A stretch of DNA of 64,000 nt from Candidatus Binatus soli (GTDB taxonomy: Bacteria; Desulfobacterota; Binatia; Binatales; Binataceae): assembly GCA_002479255.1 (NCBI GenBank), contig DLMJ01000005.1, positions 62,001 through 126,000 on the forward strand, read 5' to 3'. This document shows positions 18,679-26,822 of the stretch, in pieces. The notes under the pieces are model-generated. The model saw only the letters and a program-made list of their open reading frames with translations. It was not told the origin of the DNA and did not search any database. Both the position numbers and the translations under genes were made by a program. Each line of letters starts with the position of its first letter. Positions within the stretch are counted from its first letter, which is position 1.

Positions 18679-19818
18679 TCAAGGACAATTCCGAGCCGCC
18701 CGATAGCCCTCCTGCTCGGCCGCTTCGCGGCTCGCGAACACGACTCGATTCTCACGCGCCATCCTGTCGTAGCTTCCGCATCCGGGCCACGCGTAAATCT
18801 TGCTTCGCCGATTACCAACGAAAACGATTTGGCCGGCAACGGTCTTCGATGAAAGAACCTGAGCCGGGGCCGAATTCGCATTCGATCCACGCGGCACATC
18901 GTTCGGACCAGCGGGCTGTGTCCAGATCTGATTCAACAGGCTCGCCAGCCTGAATCCCGCTTTCGCAAGCTGATGGCCCGCGACCGCGTCAGCGTGGTCC
19001 AGATAAGAAGAGTCCAGTTCGACGGCGTGTCCGAGAGGATTGAGGCAGAGATCGGCGGTGGGTTGGCAGGGTTCGATTGGGATGCGCAGCGCGGCGTAGA
19101 TGTCGGACCGCGCAATTTGATTCGATTCCCACGCGATATCGTCGGCAGGAATCCATGAATCGGTCTTTCCCTCGGCCGCGTATGTTTGTTCCAGCCTGCG
19201 GGCCGTCGTGCCGGGCCTTCCGGAATCGACGCTGTCTTCGAGACGGCGCACGACGGTGGTGTCCCAGACCGCGTGAAGATCTTTTGCTCGAACATTCGAA
19301 TCGACCGTTATGCAATTGGCGCCGCGGTCCTCGTCGTTCGCGGCGTGCAGAGGTTGATGGATGTCGCCGACAAAGTGGATCAGGAACGCCAGATCACCGG
19401 CCGCGCCCCAGCGGTCGTAGTTCCTCCCTTTCAGGCGCTTGGAATATTCGTCGATTTTCCCTGTCACGCAGTTTCCGCGGGGGCATCGTGCAGGAACGTC
19501 CACTCGCCGGTCTTGCAGACAAATGTCGATGAAATGCCATGGCCTCGTCAAAGGATCTTCATCGCGGAACTTGGAATCGGGGAGGATCGAAGCATCCTCC
19601 ATTGCTGTTGCGATTGCTCTTTTGTCGGCTGGCACGCCAAGGATGTCTGCCACCTGACTCGCGGCGGCAGGGGTGAGGTTATCCGCCGCAATGATTGCGA
19701 CGATTTTGTGCCCGTCAGGTCCCCAAGCCCATGCCGATACAGGGCAGAGCAGGACTGCGAATACGAGATTGGCAATGCAAAGCGCCACTGAACGCGAGAA
19801 TTGCGAAAAAGCTTTCAT
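18679..19818 (-). CDS. S1/P1 nuclease with C-terminal Ada-like metal-binding tail
   Basis: The 379-residue product starts with a signal peptide ending in SAWA; the mature chain then starts WGPDGHKIVAIIA. An N-terminal tryptophan followed by histidine is the hallmark of zinc-dependent S1/P1 nucleases. HFVGDIHQPLHA and the later HAVWDT and HAVELDSSYLDHADAVAG give the other Zn ligands. After about residue 320 there is an extra tail (VGNRRSKIYAWPGCGSYDRM to RAARNC) resembling an Ada-type Cys metal-binding module. The start at 19818 is preferred over an upstream frame because it begins the signal peptide. It should digest single-stranded nucleic acid outside the cytoplasm. Confidence 0.86.
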   Translation of the reverse strand: MKAFSQFSRSVALCIANLVFAVLLCPVSAWAWGPDGHKIVAIIAADNLTPAAASQVADILGVPADKRAIATAMEDASILPDSKFRDEDPLTRPWHFIDICLQDRRVDVPARCPRGNCVTGKIDEYSKRLKGRNYDRWGAAGDLAFLIHFVGDIHQPLHAANDEDRGANCITVDSNVRAKDLHAVWDTTVVRRLEDSVDSGRPGTTARRLEQTYAAEGKTDSWIPADDIAWESNQIARSDIYAALRIPIEPCQPTADLCLNPLGHAVELDSSYLDHADAVAGHQLAKAGFRLASLLNQIWTQPAGPNDVPRGSNANSAPAQVLSSKTVAGQIVFVGNRRSKIYAWPGCGSYDRMARENRVVFASREAAEQEGYRAARNCP

Positions 19819-19964
19819 CGAATGGATCTCAGGACTGGTCCTCGATTGTGGCACCTATAGTACCAGCGGTCATGAAAATTGTTATCCTCCAGCCCGCAGA
19901 CGCGGGAGACCGTCTATGAATCGTGAATATCGACCGGGCGGGACGCGGATGGACGGGGATACGG

Positions 19965-20399
19965 ATGACGATTGCCGCGCTTGATCTCGGGCGGCGCCGA
20001 ATCGGAGTCGCCGTAACCGACGCGGCCTCGATGGGGGCGCATCCGGTGGGAATCGTCGAACGGCGCGCACTCAAAAAGGACGTCGCGGCGATCGCCGCGA
20101 TGCTGCGCGACCGCCGCGTGAGCACGATCGTCGTCGGCCTTCCGCTCAACATGGACGGCAGCGAAGGTCCGGCCGCCCTCTCCGCGCGGAAGTTCGCCGC
20201 GAGCATCGCGGATGTACTCGGCGTCGCCGTCGAGATGTTCGACGAGCGGCTGACGAGCTTCGAAGCCCGGGAGCGTCTGGCGGACATGCCGGCCAGGAAA
20301 GGCGCGCGCAAGGCCGGGCTCGACGCGCTTGCGGCGGTGGTCATCCTCGAAGGCTGGATGCAGGCGCATCCGGAGAAAATCCCGCGCGGCAGCGGCTGA
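19965..20399 (+). CDS. ruvX: putative pre-16S rRNA nuclease / Holliday junction resolvase RuvX (YqgF)
   Basis: The 144-residue product has the RNase H-like fold with ALDLGRRRIGVAVTD at the start, VVGLPLNMDGSEGP, FDERLTSFEA and the C-terminal acidic helix GLDALAAVVILE. YqgF/RuvX family enzymes process the 5' end of 16S rRNA and are also proposed to cut recombination junctions. The ATG at 19965 gives the conserved opening; an upstream in-frame ATG at 19923 would add 14 atypical residues. It is followed 36 bases later by mltG, a common neighbour. Confidence 0.9.
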   Translation: MTIAALDLGRRRIGVAVTDAASMGAHPVGIVERRALKKDVAAIAAMLRDRRVSTIVVGLPLNMDGSEGPAALSARKFAASIADVLGVAVEMFDERLTSFEARERLADMPARKGARKAGLDALAAVVILEGWMQAHPEKIPRGSG

Positions 20400-20435
20400 T
20401 GAAAAATCACGGCGCGAAATATATCCTCGGATCAG

Positions 20436-21452
20436 ATGAAGCTTGCGGCATCAATCCTCGTAACCGCGATCGTCGTAGCCGGAGCGTACGCCGCGTTCTC
20501 ATACTACTGGCTGAGTCCCACCGAAAAATTCGCGCCGCCACGCGAGCTCACGATTGAAAAGGGCGAGTCGTTTCGCCAAATCGCGCGGGCGCTGGCGGAT
20601 ACCGGCGTCGTTCGAAGCGCGCTTGTGATCCGATTATACGGCCAGATGAGCCAGACCGCGCGCCAAATCAAGCCGGGCGACTATGCTTTCAACGGCGGCG
20701 AGCGGATTCCCGACGTGATGCGCCATCTGGTCAGGGGCGATTTCATCGTCGTGACAGTCACGATTCCCGAAGGCTTGACGGTCCATCAGATCGCGGAGCG
20801 GTTGGCCGAGACAGGCCTGGTCTGCGAGAACGAATTCGAGCAGGCCGCGCGCGAGGGCGCGATGGTGCGCGCGCTCGGCCTGATGCCGCTCGGCGCGGAA
20901 GGCTACCTGTTCCCGGCGACGTACAGATTTTCGCCGCACGCGAAGACCAACGACGTGCTCTCCGCGATGCTCGCGCGGTTCTACCAGGTCCTGACGCCTG
21001 CCGTGGAAGAGCGGATGTTCGAGGTCGGCCTGGATGCGCGCCGGTTGGTCACGATGGCCTCGATCGTCGAGAAGGAAGCGAAAGCGCCCGGCGAGCGGCC
21101 ACTGATCGCGGGCGTGTTCTACAATCGGCTGCGGCTCAAGATGCCGCTGCAATCCGACCCGACGGCGGAGTACGCGCTCGACGGCGCCAAAGAGTCGGCC
21201 GCGAGCGCGGTTCACACAGCGTCGGCCTTCAATACGTACGACTTCACCGGCTTGCCGCCGGGGCCAATCGCGAATCCCGGGCTGAAATCAATCGAGGCCG
21301 CGCTATACCCGACGCAGACCGAATTTCTCTATTTTGTCGCACGCGAAGGCGGCACTCATGTCTTTTCGAAATCGTTTGACGAGCATCGGCGCGCGATCGC
21401 GATCGAAAGGAAGCCGCCGGCGGGGAAACCAGCCGCAATACCGGCAAAATAA
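20436..21452 (+). CDS. mltG: endolytic murein transglycosylase MltG
   Basis: MltG cuts nascent glycan strands and sets their length, acting from the inner membrane on the periplasmic side. The 338-residue product has an N-terminal membrane helix (5-24) and a LysM-like region (FRQIARALADTGVVRS). The YceG catalytic core follows: ASIVEKEAK with E214 as the likely catalytic glutamate, AGVFYNRLRLKMPLQSDPT, and FTGLPPGPIANPGLKSIEAAL. The length is typical. It probably shares a transcript with ruvX. Confidence 0.95.
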   Translation: MKLAASILVTAIVVAGAYAAFSYYWLSPTEKFAPPRELTIEKGESFRQIARALADTGVVRSALVIRLYGQMSQTARQIKPGDYAFNGGERIPDVMRHLVRGDFIVVTVTIPEGLTVHQIAERLAETGLVCENEFEQAAREGAMVRALGLMPLGAEGYLFPATYRFSPHAKTNDVLSAMLARFYQVLTPAVEERMFEVGLDARRLVTMASIVEKEAKAPGERPLIAGVFYNRLRLKMPLQSDPTAEYALDGAKESAASAVHTASAFNTYDFTGLPPGPIANPGLKSIEAALYPTQTEFLYFVAREGGTHVFSKSFDEHRRAIAIERKPPAGKPAAIPAK

Positions 21453-21513
21453 GGTTCTTCGGGCCGCCGATTGGACGGTCGCATCTGCGTCGAGTACGCT
21501 ATAATTTCATTCT

Positions 21514-23052
21514 GTGGACAATCCGGTCGAGACAATCGGGATCGCCAGCGCGCGGATCGCGCGGCTAGCCGCCATCCGTGCGATGCTATGCGCGGTTGCG
21601 CCGGCGCTCACCGCGATCGCGCTGGGAGTGTTGCTCAAGCCGATTGGCAACGTAACCTGGATGCGACTGGGATACCGGCTTGCGCCCGAGCGCGCCGCAA
21701 TGCTCAGCCTCGCATTGATCGGCGCGGGCATCGTGGTCCTTGCGGCAGGATTGGTCATGGCATTTCTGGCGTATAGGCGCGGCAACGACTTTGTTGCGGC
21801 GGCAGCCGAGCTCGACGACCGCCTGGACTGCGATCAGGAGATCGTGACATTCGCCACGCTGGCCGATCCGTCGGCGCCGGAGAGCATCCGTGCGCGGCGC
21901 ACGCCGCTGTTCCCGATTCTGTGGCGGCACGCGATCGCGTTGTTCGCCAGTCTCGATGTTCGCCGGGAATTCAGACTCGAAGTCGGCGAGCCGCTCAAGC
22001 GCTCCTCGATTTTTGCGGGCGTGGTCGCGCTTGCGATGGTGCTTGCGACATTGGGATTGGTGCGCGCGCCGACGCCCGAGAATACCGAGGCCGCCAAGCT
22101 GCGTGCGATCGCCGAGGAGATCGCCGGAACATCGACCAGTTCCGATGATTCCGCGCTGGCGGACAAGATTCGCGAAGCAGCCGACGCACTTGAGAATTCC
22201 AAGCTGCCGCCCGAAGAGAAAAAGGAGCGCATCGAGGAAGCGATGCAGCAGGCCGACAAGGCCGCTCAAAAGCGCAACAACAGTCAGTCCGGAAAAAATC
22301 AGGGTACCGGCAAGTCCAATGCGCAGAACGGCAACGGCGCCGGCAAGAGCCAGGGCCACGGCAACTCCGCGGGCGCCGGGATCGGCGAGGGCAAGAGCGG
22401 GACGGGCGCCGCACAGAACCCGGGCGGGGAGAGTTCGGGTTCGGGCAAAGGTGCTACCGGCAAGGATTCGGGCAAGAACGAAGGCGGAAAAGGATCGGCA
22501 AAAAACGACAAGAACGATCAGAACAAGGGCGACCAATCGAGCATCGAACTCCACAACGAACTCGCCAAAGCCGAAGCGCAGGTCGAGACCGCCAACGCAA
22601 ACAATCCCGGCCCCGACAACCAGCCCGCCGACGACAAGCATCAGGGCGGCGGCAGCCAGCCCGATCCCAACCGACCCGGCATCATCCCGAAGCCGGGCGC
22701 CAACGGCGATCGCAATATTCCCGCCGCCGGCGGCAAGCTTAAGAATAACAAGGACATGGGCTCGAACCTCGGCGATACGCATCTCGGCGAGATGCCCACG
22801 TCAACTAACGCACAACGCTTCCTGAAGCCCGGCAAGAAGGGTGCGACCGTTGACATCAAGGACGCGCGCTACGTCATGTTCCGGCTGCCTGGAGCGCCCT
22901 CTTCCGGTAGTGGCGGGAAAACGGTACTTGACACCGATCGGCCCACGGCGACGACGGGTTACGTCAATGCCCCGCTTGCGCCGACCAGCGACGACGCGCC
23001 GCCCGACGAACGACAACTGGTGCCGCCACGCTATCGCGACATGATTCACTAG
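21514..23052 (+). CDS. membrane protein with Lys/Gly/Asn-rich low-complexity region, first gene of MoxR operon A
   Basis: The 512-residue product uses a GTG start. Two membrane helices lie at about 26-47 and 63-87 and a third at about 168-186. A predicted coiled coil follows (EKKERIEEAMQQADKAAQKR). The stretch from about 250 to 430 is hydrophilic and low in complexity, with repeated GKSQGHG- and KNDKND-like words. Its second copy at 54506-55867 has the same architecture and the same position before MoxR. It probably acts as the membrane partner of the MoxR system. No enzymatic motif is seen. Confidence 0.8.
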   Translation: MDNPVETIGIASARIARLAAIRAMLCAVAPALTAIALGVLLKPIGNVTWMRLGYRLAPERAAMLSLALIGAGIVVLAAGLVMAFLAYRRGNDFVAAAAELDDRLDCDQEIVTFATLADPSAPESIRARRTPLFPILWRHAIALFASLDVRREFRLEVGEPLKRSSIFAGVVALAMVLATLGLVRAPTPENTEAAKLRAIAEEIAGTSTSSDDSALADKIREAADALENSKLPPEEKKERIEEAMQQADKAAQKRNNSQSGKNQGTGKSNAQNGNGAGKSQGHGNSAGAGIGEGKSGTGAAQNPGGESSGSGKGATGKDSGKNEGGKGSAKNDKNDQNKGDQSSIELHNELAKAEAQVETANANNPGPDNQPADDKHQGGGSQPDPNRPGIIPKPGANGDRNIPAAGGKLKNNKDMGSNLGDTHLGEMPTSTNAQRFLKPGKKGATVDIKDARYVMFRLPGAPSSGSGGKTVLDTDRPTATTGYVNAPLAPTSDDAPPDERQLVPPRYRDMIH

Positions 23053-23076
23053 ATTCAGGATAAGGAAGGACAACGG

Positions 23077-24096
23077 ATGGGAGCGGCTCCTCAACAAGCT
23101 TCACCCGACCAGCGGGTCGCGGATTTTCGCAAGATCTTCTCGCGCGCTGAGAGCGAAGTCGCGCGCGTGATCGTCGGCCATCGTGAGGTCGTACGAAAGA
23201 TGCTGACCGCGCTGTTTTGCGGCGGGCATATTTTGATCGAAGGCGTGCCCGGACTCGGCAAGACGCTGATGGTCAAGGCGGCCAGCGAAACGCTCGGGCT
23301 CAGCTTCAAACGAATTCAGTTCACGCCCGACCTGATGCCCTCGGATATCATCGGCACACAGGTGCTGACCGAGGCCGACGGTCATCGCGAGTTCCAGTTC
23401 AAGCCCGGCCCGATCTTCGCGCACATGGTGCTCGGCGACGAGATCAATCGCGCGACGCCCAAGACGCAATCGGCCGTGCTCGAGGCGATGGAAGAGCATC
23501 AGGTCACCGTCTTCGGCACCACCTACGTGCTCGATCCGCCGTATATCGTCCTCGCCACGGAAAATCCCATCGAGCTCGAAGGAACCTATCCGCTGCCCGA
23601 GGCGCAGATGGACCGGTTCATCTTCAAAGTCGTGCTGGGATCGCCCAAACCCGACGAATTGCGCGAAATCTTGAGCCGCACCACGGGCACGACGCAAAAT
23701 CGGATTCAGCCGCTGTTCGAAGCTTCGCGCGCGCCGCGGGCGATCGAGGATCTCAAAGCACTCGTTCGCGAGGTGATGGTGGCCGAACCGCTCGAACGTT
23801 ACATCATCAGCGTGATCGGCGGATGCACTCCCGGCGGTCCCGGCGCCATCCCCGAGGTCTCCCAATACCTGCGTTTTGGGCCGAGTCCGCGCGGCGCGCA
23901 GGCGCTGATTTTGTGCGCCAAGGTTAACGCATTGCTCGCCGGCCGCGTTAGCGTGAGCTACGACGATATCGACGACGCGATCGTCCCGTGCCTGCGCCAT
24001 CGCTTGCTGCTCAACTTCCAGGCCGAGGCAGAAAGTGTTTCTTCCGAATCGATCCTCGAGCAGGTGATAAAGCGGCTCAGGAAGCCGCGCACGTAG
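23077..24096 (+). CDS. MoxR-family AAA+ ATPase (operon A)
   Basis: The 339-residue product carries Walker A EGVPGLGKT, Walker B LGDEINRATPKTQSA with sensor regions, the ATENPIELEGTYPLPEAQ segment and a C-terminal lid domain. MoxR ATPases work as chaperone-like remodelling enzymes for VWA-containing partner proteins, often in envelope stress or cofactor insertion. It lies 24 bases after the low-complexity membrane protein gene and 3 bases before the DUF58 gene, so it is one operon. A paralogue is at 53469-54509. Confidence 0.95.
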   Translation: MGAAPQQASPDQRVADFRKIFSRAESEVARVIVGHREVVRKMLTALFCGGHILIEGVPGLGKTLMVKAASETLGLSFKRIQFTPDLMPSDIIGTQVLTEADGHREFQFKPGPIFAHMVLGDEINRATPKTQSAVLEAMEEHQVTVFGTTYVLDPPYIVLATENPIELEGTYPLPEAQMDRFIFKVVLGSPKPDELREILSRTTGTTQNRIQPLFEASRAPRAIEDLKALVREVMVAEPLERYIISVIGGCTPGGPGAIPEVSQYLRFGPSPRGAQALILCAKVNALLAGRVSVSYDDIDDAIVPCLRHRLLLNFQAEAESVSSESILEQVIKRLRKPRT

Positions 24097-24099
24097 CCG

Positions 24100-24999
24100 A
24101 TGTTCGGACTGCCGGACGAGTTTACGCCGGGTTTTCTTGCCCGGCTCGAAAAGCTCAGGATCAGAACCCGCCAGCGATACGCCGGGCTGGGCCGGGGTAT
24201 GCATCTGTCGCCCAAGCGCGGCTCCTCGCTCGAGTTCAACGATTTTCGCCATTACTCGCCCGGCGACGACTTCCGCTACATCGATTGGGGACTCTACGGC
24301 CGCAGCGACAAACTCTACATCAAGCTTTTCCAGGAAGAGGAAGACCTGCTCACGTACATCTTCGTCGATGCGAGCGCGTCGATGGCGTATCCCGCCGGCG
24401 ACCGCAAGTTCGAGTCCGCGATCTTGACCGCCCTCGCGCTTGCCTACGTCGCGCTGGCCAGCGGCGATCGCGTGATGCTGCGCGTGCTCGGCGGCAGCGG
24501 CGCAAAGGTCGATCCGTCGTTCGTCAACGGCCGCCATCGAATCGTCGAGCTCGCGCGCCGCCTTCACGATCTCAAGCCGGGCGGGCAGTTCGATTTCGCG
24601 ACTTCGCTGGCGACCGAGCTGCTCGCGATTCGGCGCACCGGCAAGGTGTTTATCGTTTCCGACTTCCTGATGCTGCTCAACTCGGTCACGCGCGGCCTCG
24701 GGATGTTCACCGCGGCCTCGATGGACCTGACGGCCGTGCAGATTCTTGGCGGCCGCGAGCTCAACGGCCAGGGCCTCGACGGCGACGTAGAGGTAGTCGA
24801 TTCCGAATCGGGCGAGCGGCTGCGCGTCTCGATCGGCGACCGCGAACGCGCGCAGTATCGCGAGACGATGCTGCGTCTCACGCGCGAAATAAAATCGTTC
24901 TGCCTCAAGCGCGGACTGCATTACGCGCTCTACACGACCGATCACGACTTCCAGAATTTCTTCGTCCGTGCGGTGAGCGACCTCGGCCTGGCGCACTGA
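24100..24999 (+). CDS. DUF58 domain protein (operon A)
   Basis: The 299-residue product has the DUF58 signature GMHLSPKRGSSLEFNDFRHYSPGDDFRYIDW near residues 30-62, followed by a VWA-like fold (IFVDASASM). The VWA metal site D-x-S-x-S is present as DASAS. DUF58 proteins accompany MoxR ATPases and are presumed to be their substrates or adaptors. The start is 3 bases after the MoxR stop. The paralogue at 52553-53458 is nearly the same length (301 residues). Confidence 0.93.
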   Translation: MFGLPDEFTPGFLARLEKLRIRTRQRYAGLGRGMHLSPKRGSSLEFNDFRHYSPGDDFRYIDWGLYGRSDKLYIKLFQEEEDLLTYIFVDASASMAYPAGDRKFESAILTALALAYVALASGDRVMLRVLGGSGAKVDPSFVNGRHRIVELARRLHDLKPGGQFDFATSLATELLAIRRTGKVFIVSDFLMLLNSVTRGLGMFTAASMDLTAVQILGGRELNGQGLDGDVEVVDSESGERLRVSIGDRERAQYRETMLRLTREIKSFCLKRGLHYALYTTDHDFQNFFVRAVSDLGLAH

Positions 25000-25010
25000 A
25001 GAGTTATCCG

Positions 25011-26822
25011 ATGGGATTCCTTTATCCAGGCGCGCTCGCATTTTTCGCCCTCGTGCCGGCGCTCGTGCTGGCATATCTGGCCAAGGAGCGGCCGGCGCGG
25101 GTGACGGTCTCGAGCGTGCTGGCGTTCCGCGCGCTGCGCGGTTTTCGGCGCGAGCGTTTCGGTGGATGGCCGCGGCTGGATTGGATGTTCTTCGCCGAGG
25201 TCTTCATCCTGAGTCTCGCGGTGCTCGCGATGGCGGGTCCGTTCATCTGGAAGAAAACCACCCCGCTCGCAGTCGTAATCGACAATTCCGCGGCGATGCA
25301 GGCGCTGACGCCCGCGGGTAAGAGCCGTTTCGAGGTCGCGCGCGAAAAGCTCGACGCCGCCCTGTCCGCCGAAGACGGCGGTGGCGAAATCTCCGTTTAC
25401 GTCACCGCGCCGCAGCCGCGCCGCGTGGCGCCCCCGTTCAATACCCTGACCGAGGCGCGCATGGCGCTGTCGCGAATCAAGCCGACCGATGCGCCCAACG
25501 ATCAAACGACGCTCGAGAACTTTCTCGGCAACCTCGCCTCGGAAGCGCGCGTCGCAAAGGTGATTTTTGCCGGCGCCAGCGCGCTCACCGCGCCGGTTCC
25601 CGCGCGAATTCATCCGATCGCGGTGGGCGACGCCGTCGCAAACGCCGCGATCGGCTCGTTCTCGCTGCGGCGCGAAGTCCTTGGTGCGGAAGCCCTTCAC
25701 GCGAGTCTCTCCATCGCCAACTTCAGCCCTGAAACCCGCACGCTCGAACTGGTCGTGACCGGAGACGGCAGGCAAATCGCCCACGCCAAAGAAACTCTCG
25801 GCGCGCGTGAGACCGCTACGCTCGAGTTCCCCGCGCTTCCGCCCGCGCGCATCTACGAGGCGAAACTCGCGCCCGATGACGCACTCGCCCTCGACAACGT
25901 TGCCTATGCGACGGCCGGCTCCGTCAAGAACGTGTCGATTCTCTTCATCAGCCCGACTCCCGCCGACGCCGCGGGCCTGAATTCGATTCCCGGCGTCGAG
26001 GTCACTGCACGAAGCCCCGATTCCTACTCACCCGGCGATCTCGGCAACTTCGATCTCGCCATCTTTGAATACGCCACGCCCAGGGAAATCCCGGACGTGA
26101 ACACGATGCTCGTGATGCCGCCGCCGGGCGATCCCGTTTTCGGATTGACGGTGACGCCGACCTCGAAGGTCCGGATTGCCGGATGGCGCACGGCCGACAC
26201 GCTCACCGATTCGGTGAATTTCCGCCTGCTCAATCTGCGCGGTGGCGAGTATTTCGGGACTCATCCATGGATGAGCGAAGTAGTTGGCGGCGACGGCGGC
26301 GCGATCCTGCTGAATGGCGAGCGCGGAGCGCATCGTTTTGTCGCGACCGGCTTCAATCCGTTCCCGTATCTCGGGCGGGGCAACCTTCCCATGTCGGTGC
26401 TGACGCTCAACGCCATCAGCTATCTCGCCGGACTGGGTGCGAGCAGCAGCGGCTACCGGACCGGACAGCCGTGGCTGGCGCCGGCGGGCGTCGAGCGCGT
26501 GATACTCCCGTCGGGGAGCGCGGTGGCAGCTCATCCCGGCACGCTTTTCACCGCGGTTTCGGAGCAGGGAGTCTACGAACTCGTCGGTCCCGGCGGCGTG
26601 AAGACGCCGCGCGCGGTGAATCTTGCCGACTTGACCGAGTCGGATCTCTCCGGCTCGCCGCCGCTCAAAGTCGAAGCCGCAAACTCGGGTTCCGCAGCCG
26701 CGCCGGTAATGGGAAAATCCTCGCTTAGCGATTACTTTCTCGCCGCGATTATCGCGCTGACCGCTCTGGAAGCCCTCATTGTCTATCGGCGCCGCCGCAT
26801 CGCCGAGGCCGCCGCGCCGTGA
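25011..26822 (+). CDS. BatA-like membrane protein with degenerate VWA domain (operon A)
   Basis: The 603-residue product begins with the Bat N-terminal membrane region (FLYPGALAFFALVPALVLAYL, then FIL-SLAVLAMAGPFIW at about 62-80). A VWA-like domain follows with IDNSAAM in place of D-x-S-x-S, so metal binding is doubtful. A last helix near residue 580 anchors the C-terminus. It resembles the aerotolerance BatA/BatB group, which forms periplasmic assemblies with MoxR. The start is the ATG 11 bases after the DUF58 stop; an upstream open stretch is a frame overlap. The stop overlaps the next start by 4 bases. Confidence 0.85.
   Translation: MGFLYPGALAFFALVPALVLAYLAKERPARVTVSSVLAFRALRGFRRERFGGWPRLDWMFFAEVFILSLAVLAMAGPFIWKKTTPLAVVIDNSAAMQALTPAGKSRFEVAREKLDAALSAEDGGGEISVYVTAPQPRRVAPPFNTLTEARMALSRIKPTDAPNDQTTLENFLGNLASEARVAKVIFAGASALTAPVPARIHPIAVGDAVANAAIGSFSLRREVLGAEALHASLSIANFSPETRTLELVVTGDGRQIAHAKETLGARETATLEFPALPPARIYEAKLAPDDALALDNVAYATAGSVKNVSILFISPTPADAAGLNSIPGVEVTARSPDSYSPGDLGNFDLAIFEYATPREIPDVNTMLVMPPPGDPVFGLTVTPTSKVRIAGWRTADTLTDSVNFRLLNLRGGEYFGTHPWMSEVVGGDGGAILLNGERGAHRFVATGFNPFPYLGRGNLPMSVLTLNAISYLAGLGASSSGYRTGQPWLAPAGVERVILPSGSAVAAHPGTLFTAVSEQGVYELVGPGGVKTPRAVNLADLTESDLSGSPPLKVEAANSGSAAAPVMGKSSLSDYFLAAIIALTALEALIVYRRRRIAEAAAP

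Noticed and set aside
22250..22750. Tandem-repeat-like DNA that could suggest a repeat array
   Set aside because: It is the low-complexity coding region of the membrane protein at 21514-23052; units are irregular and in frame. There is no CRISPR-like spacing.
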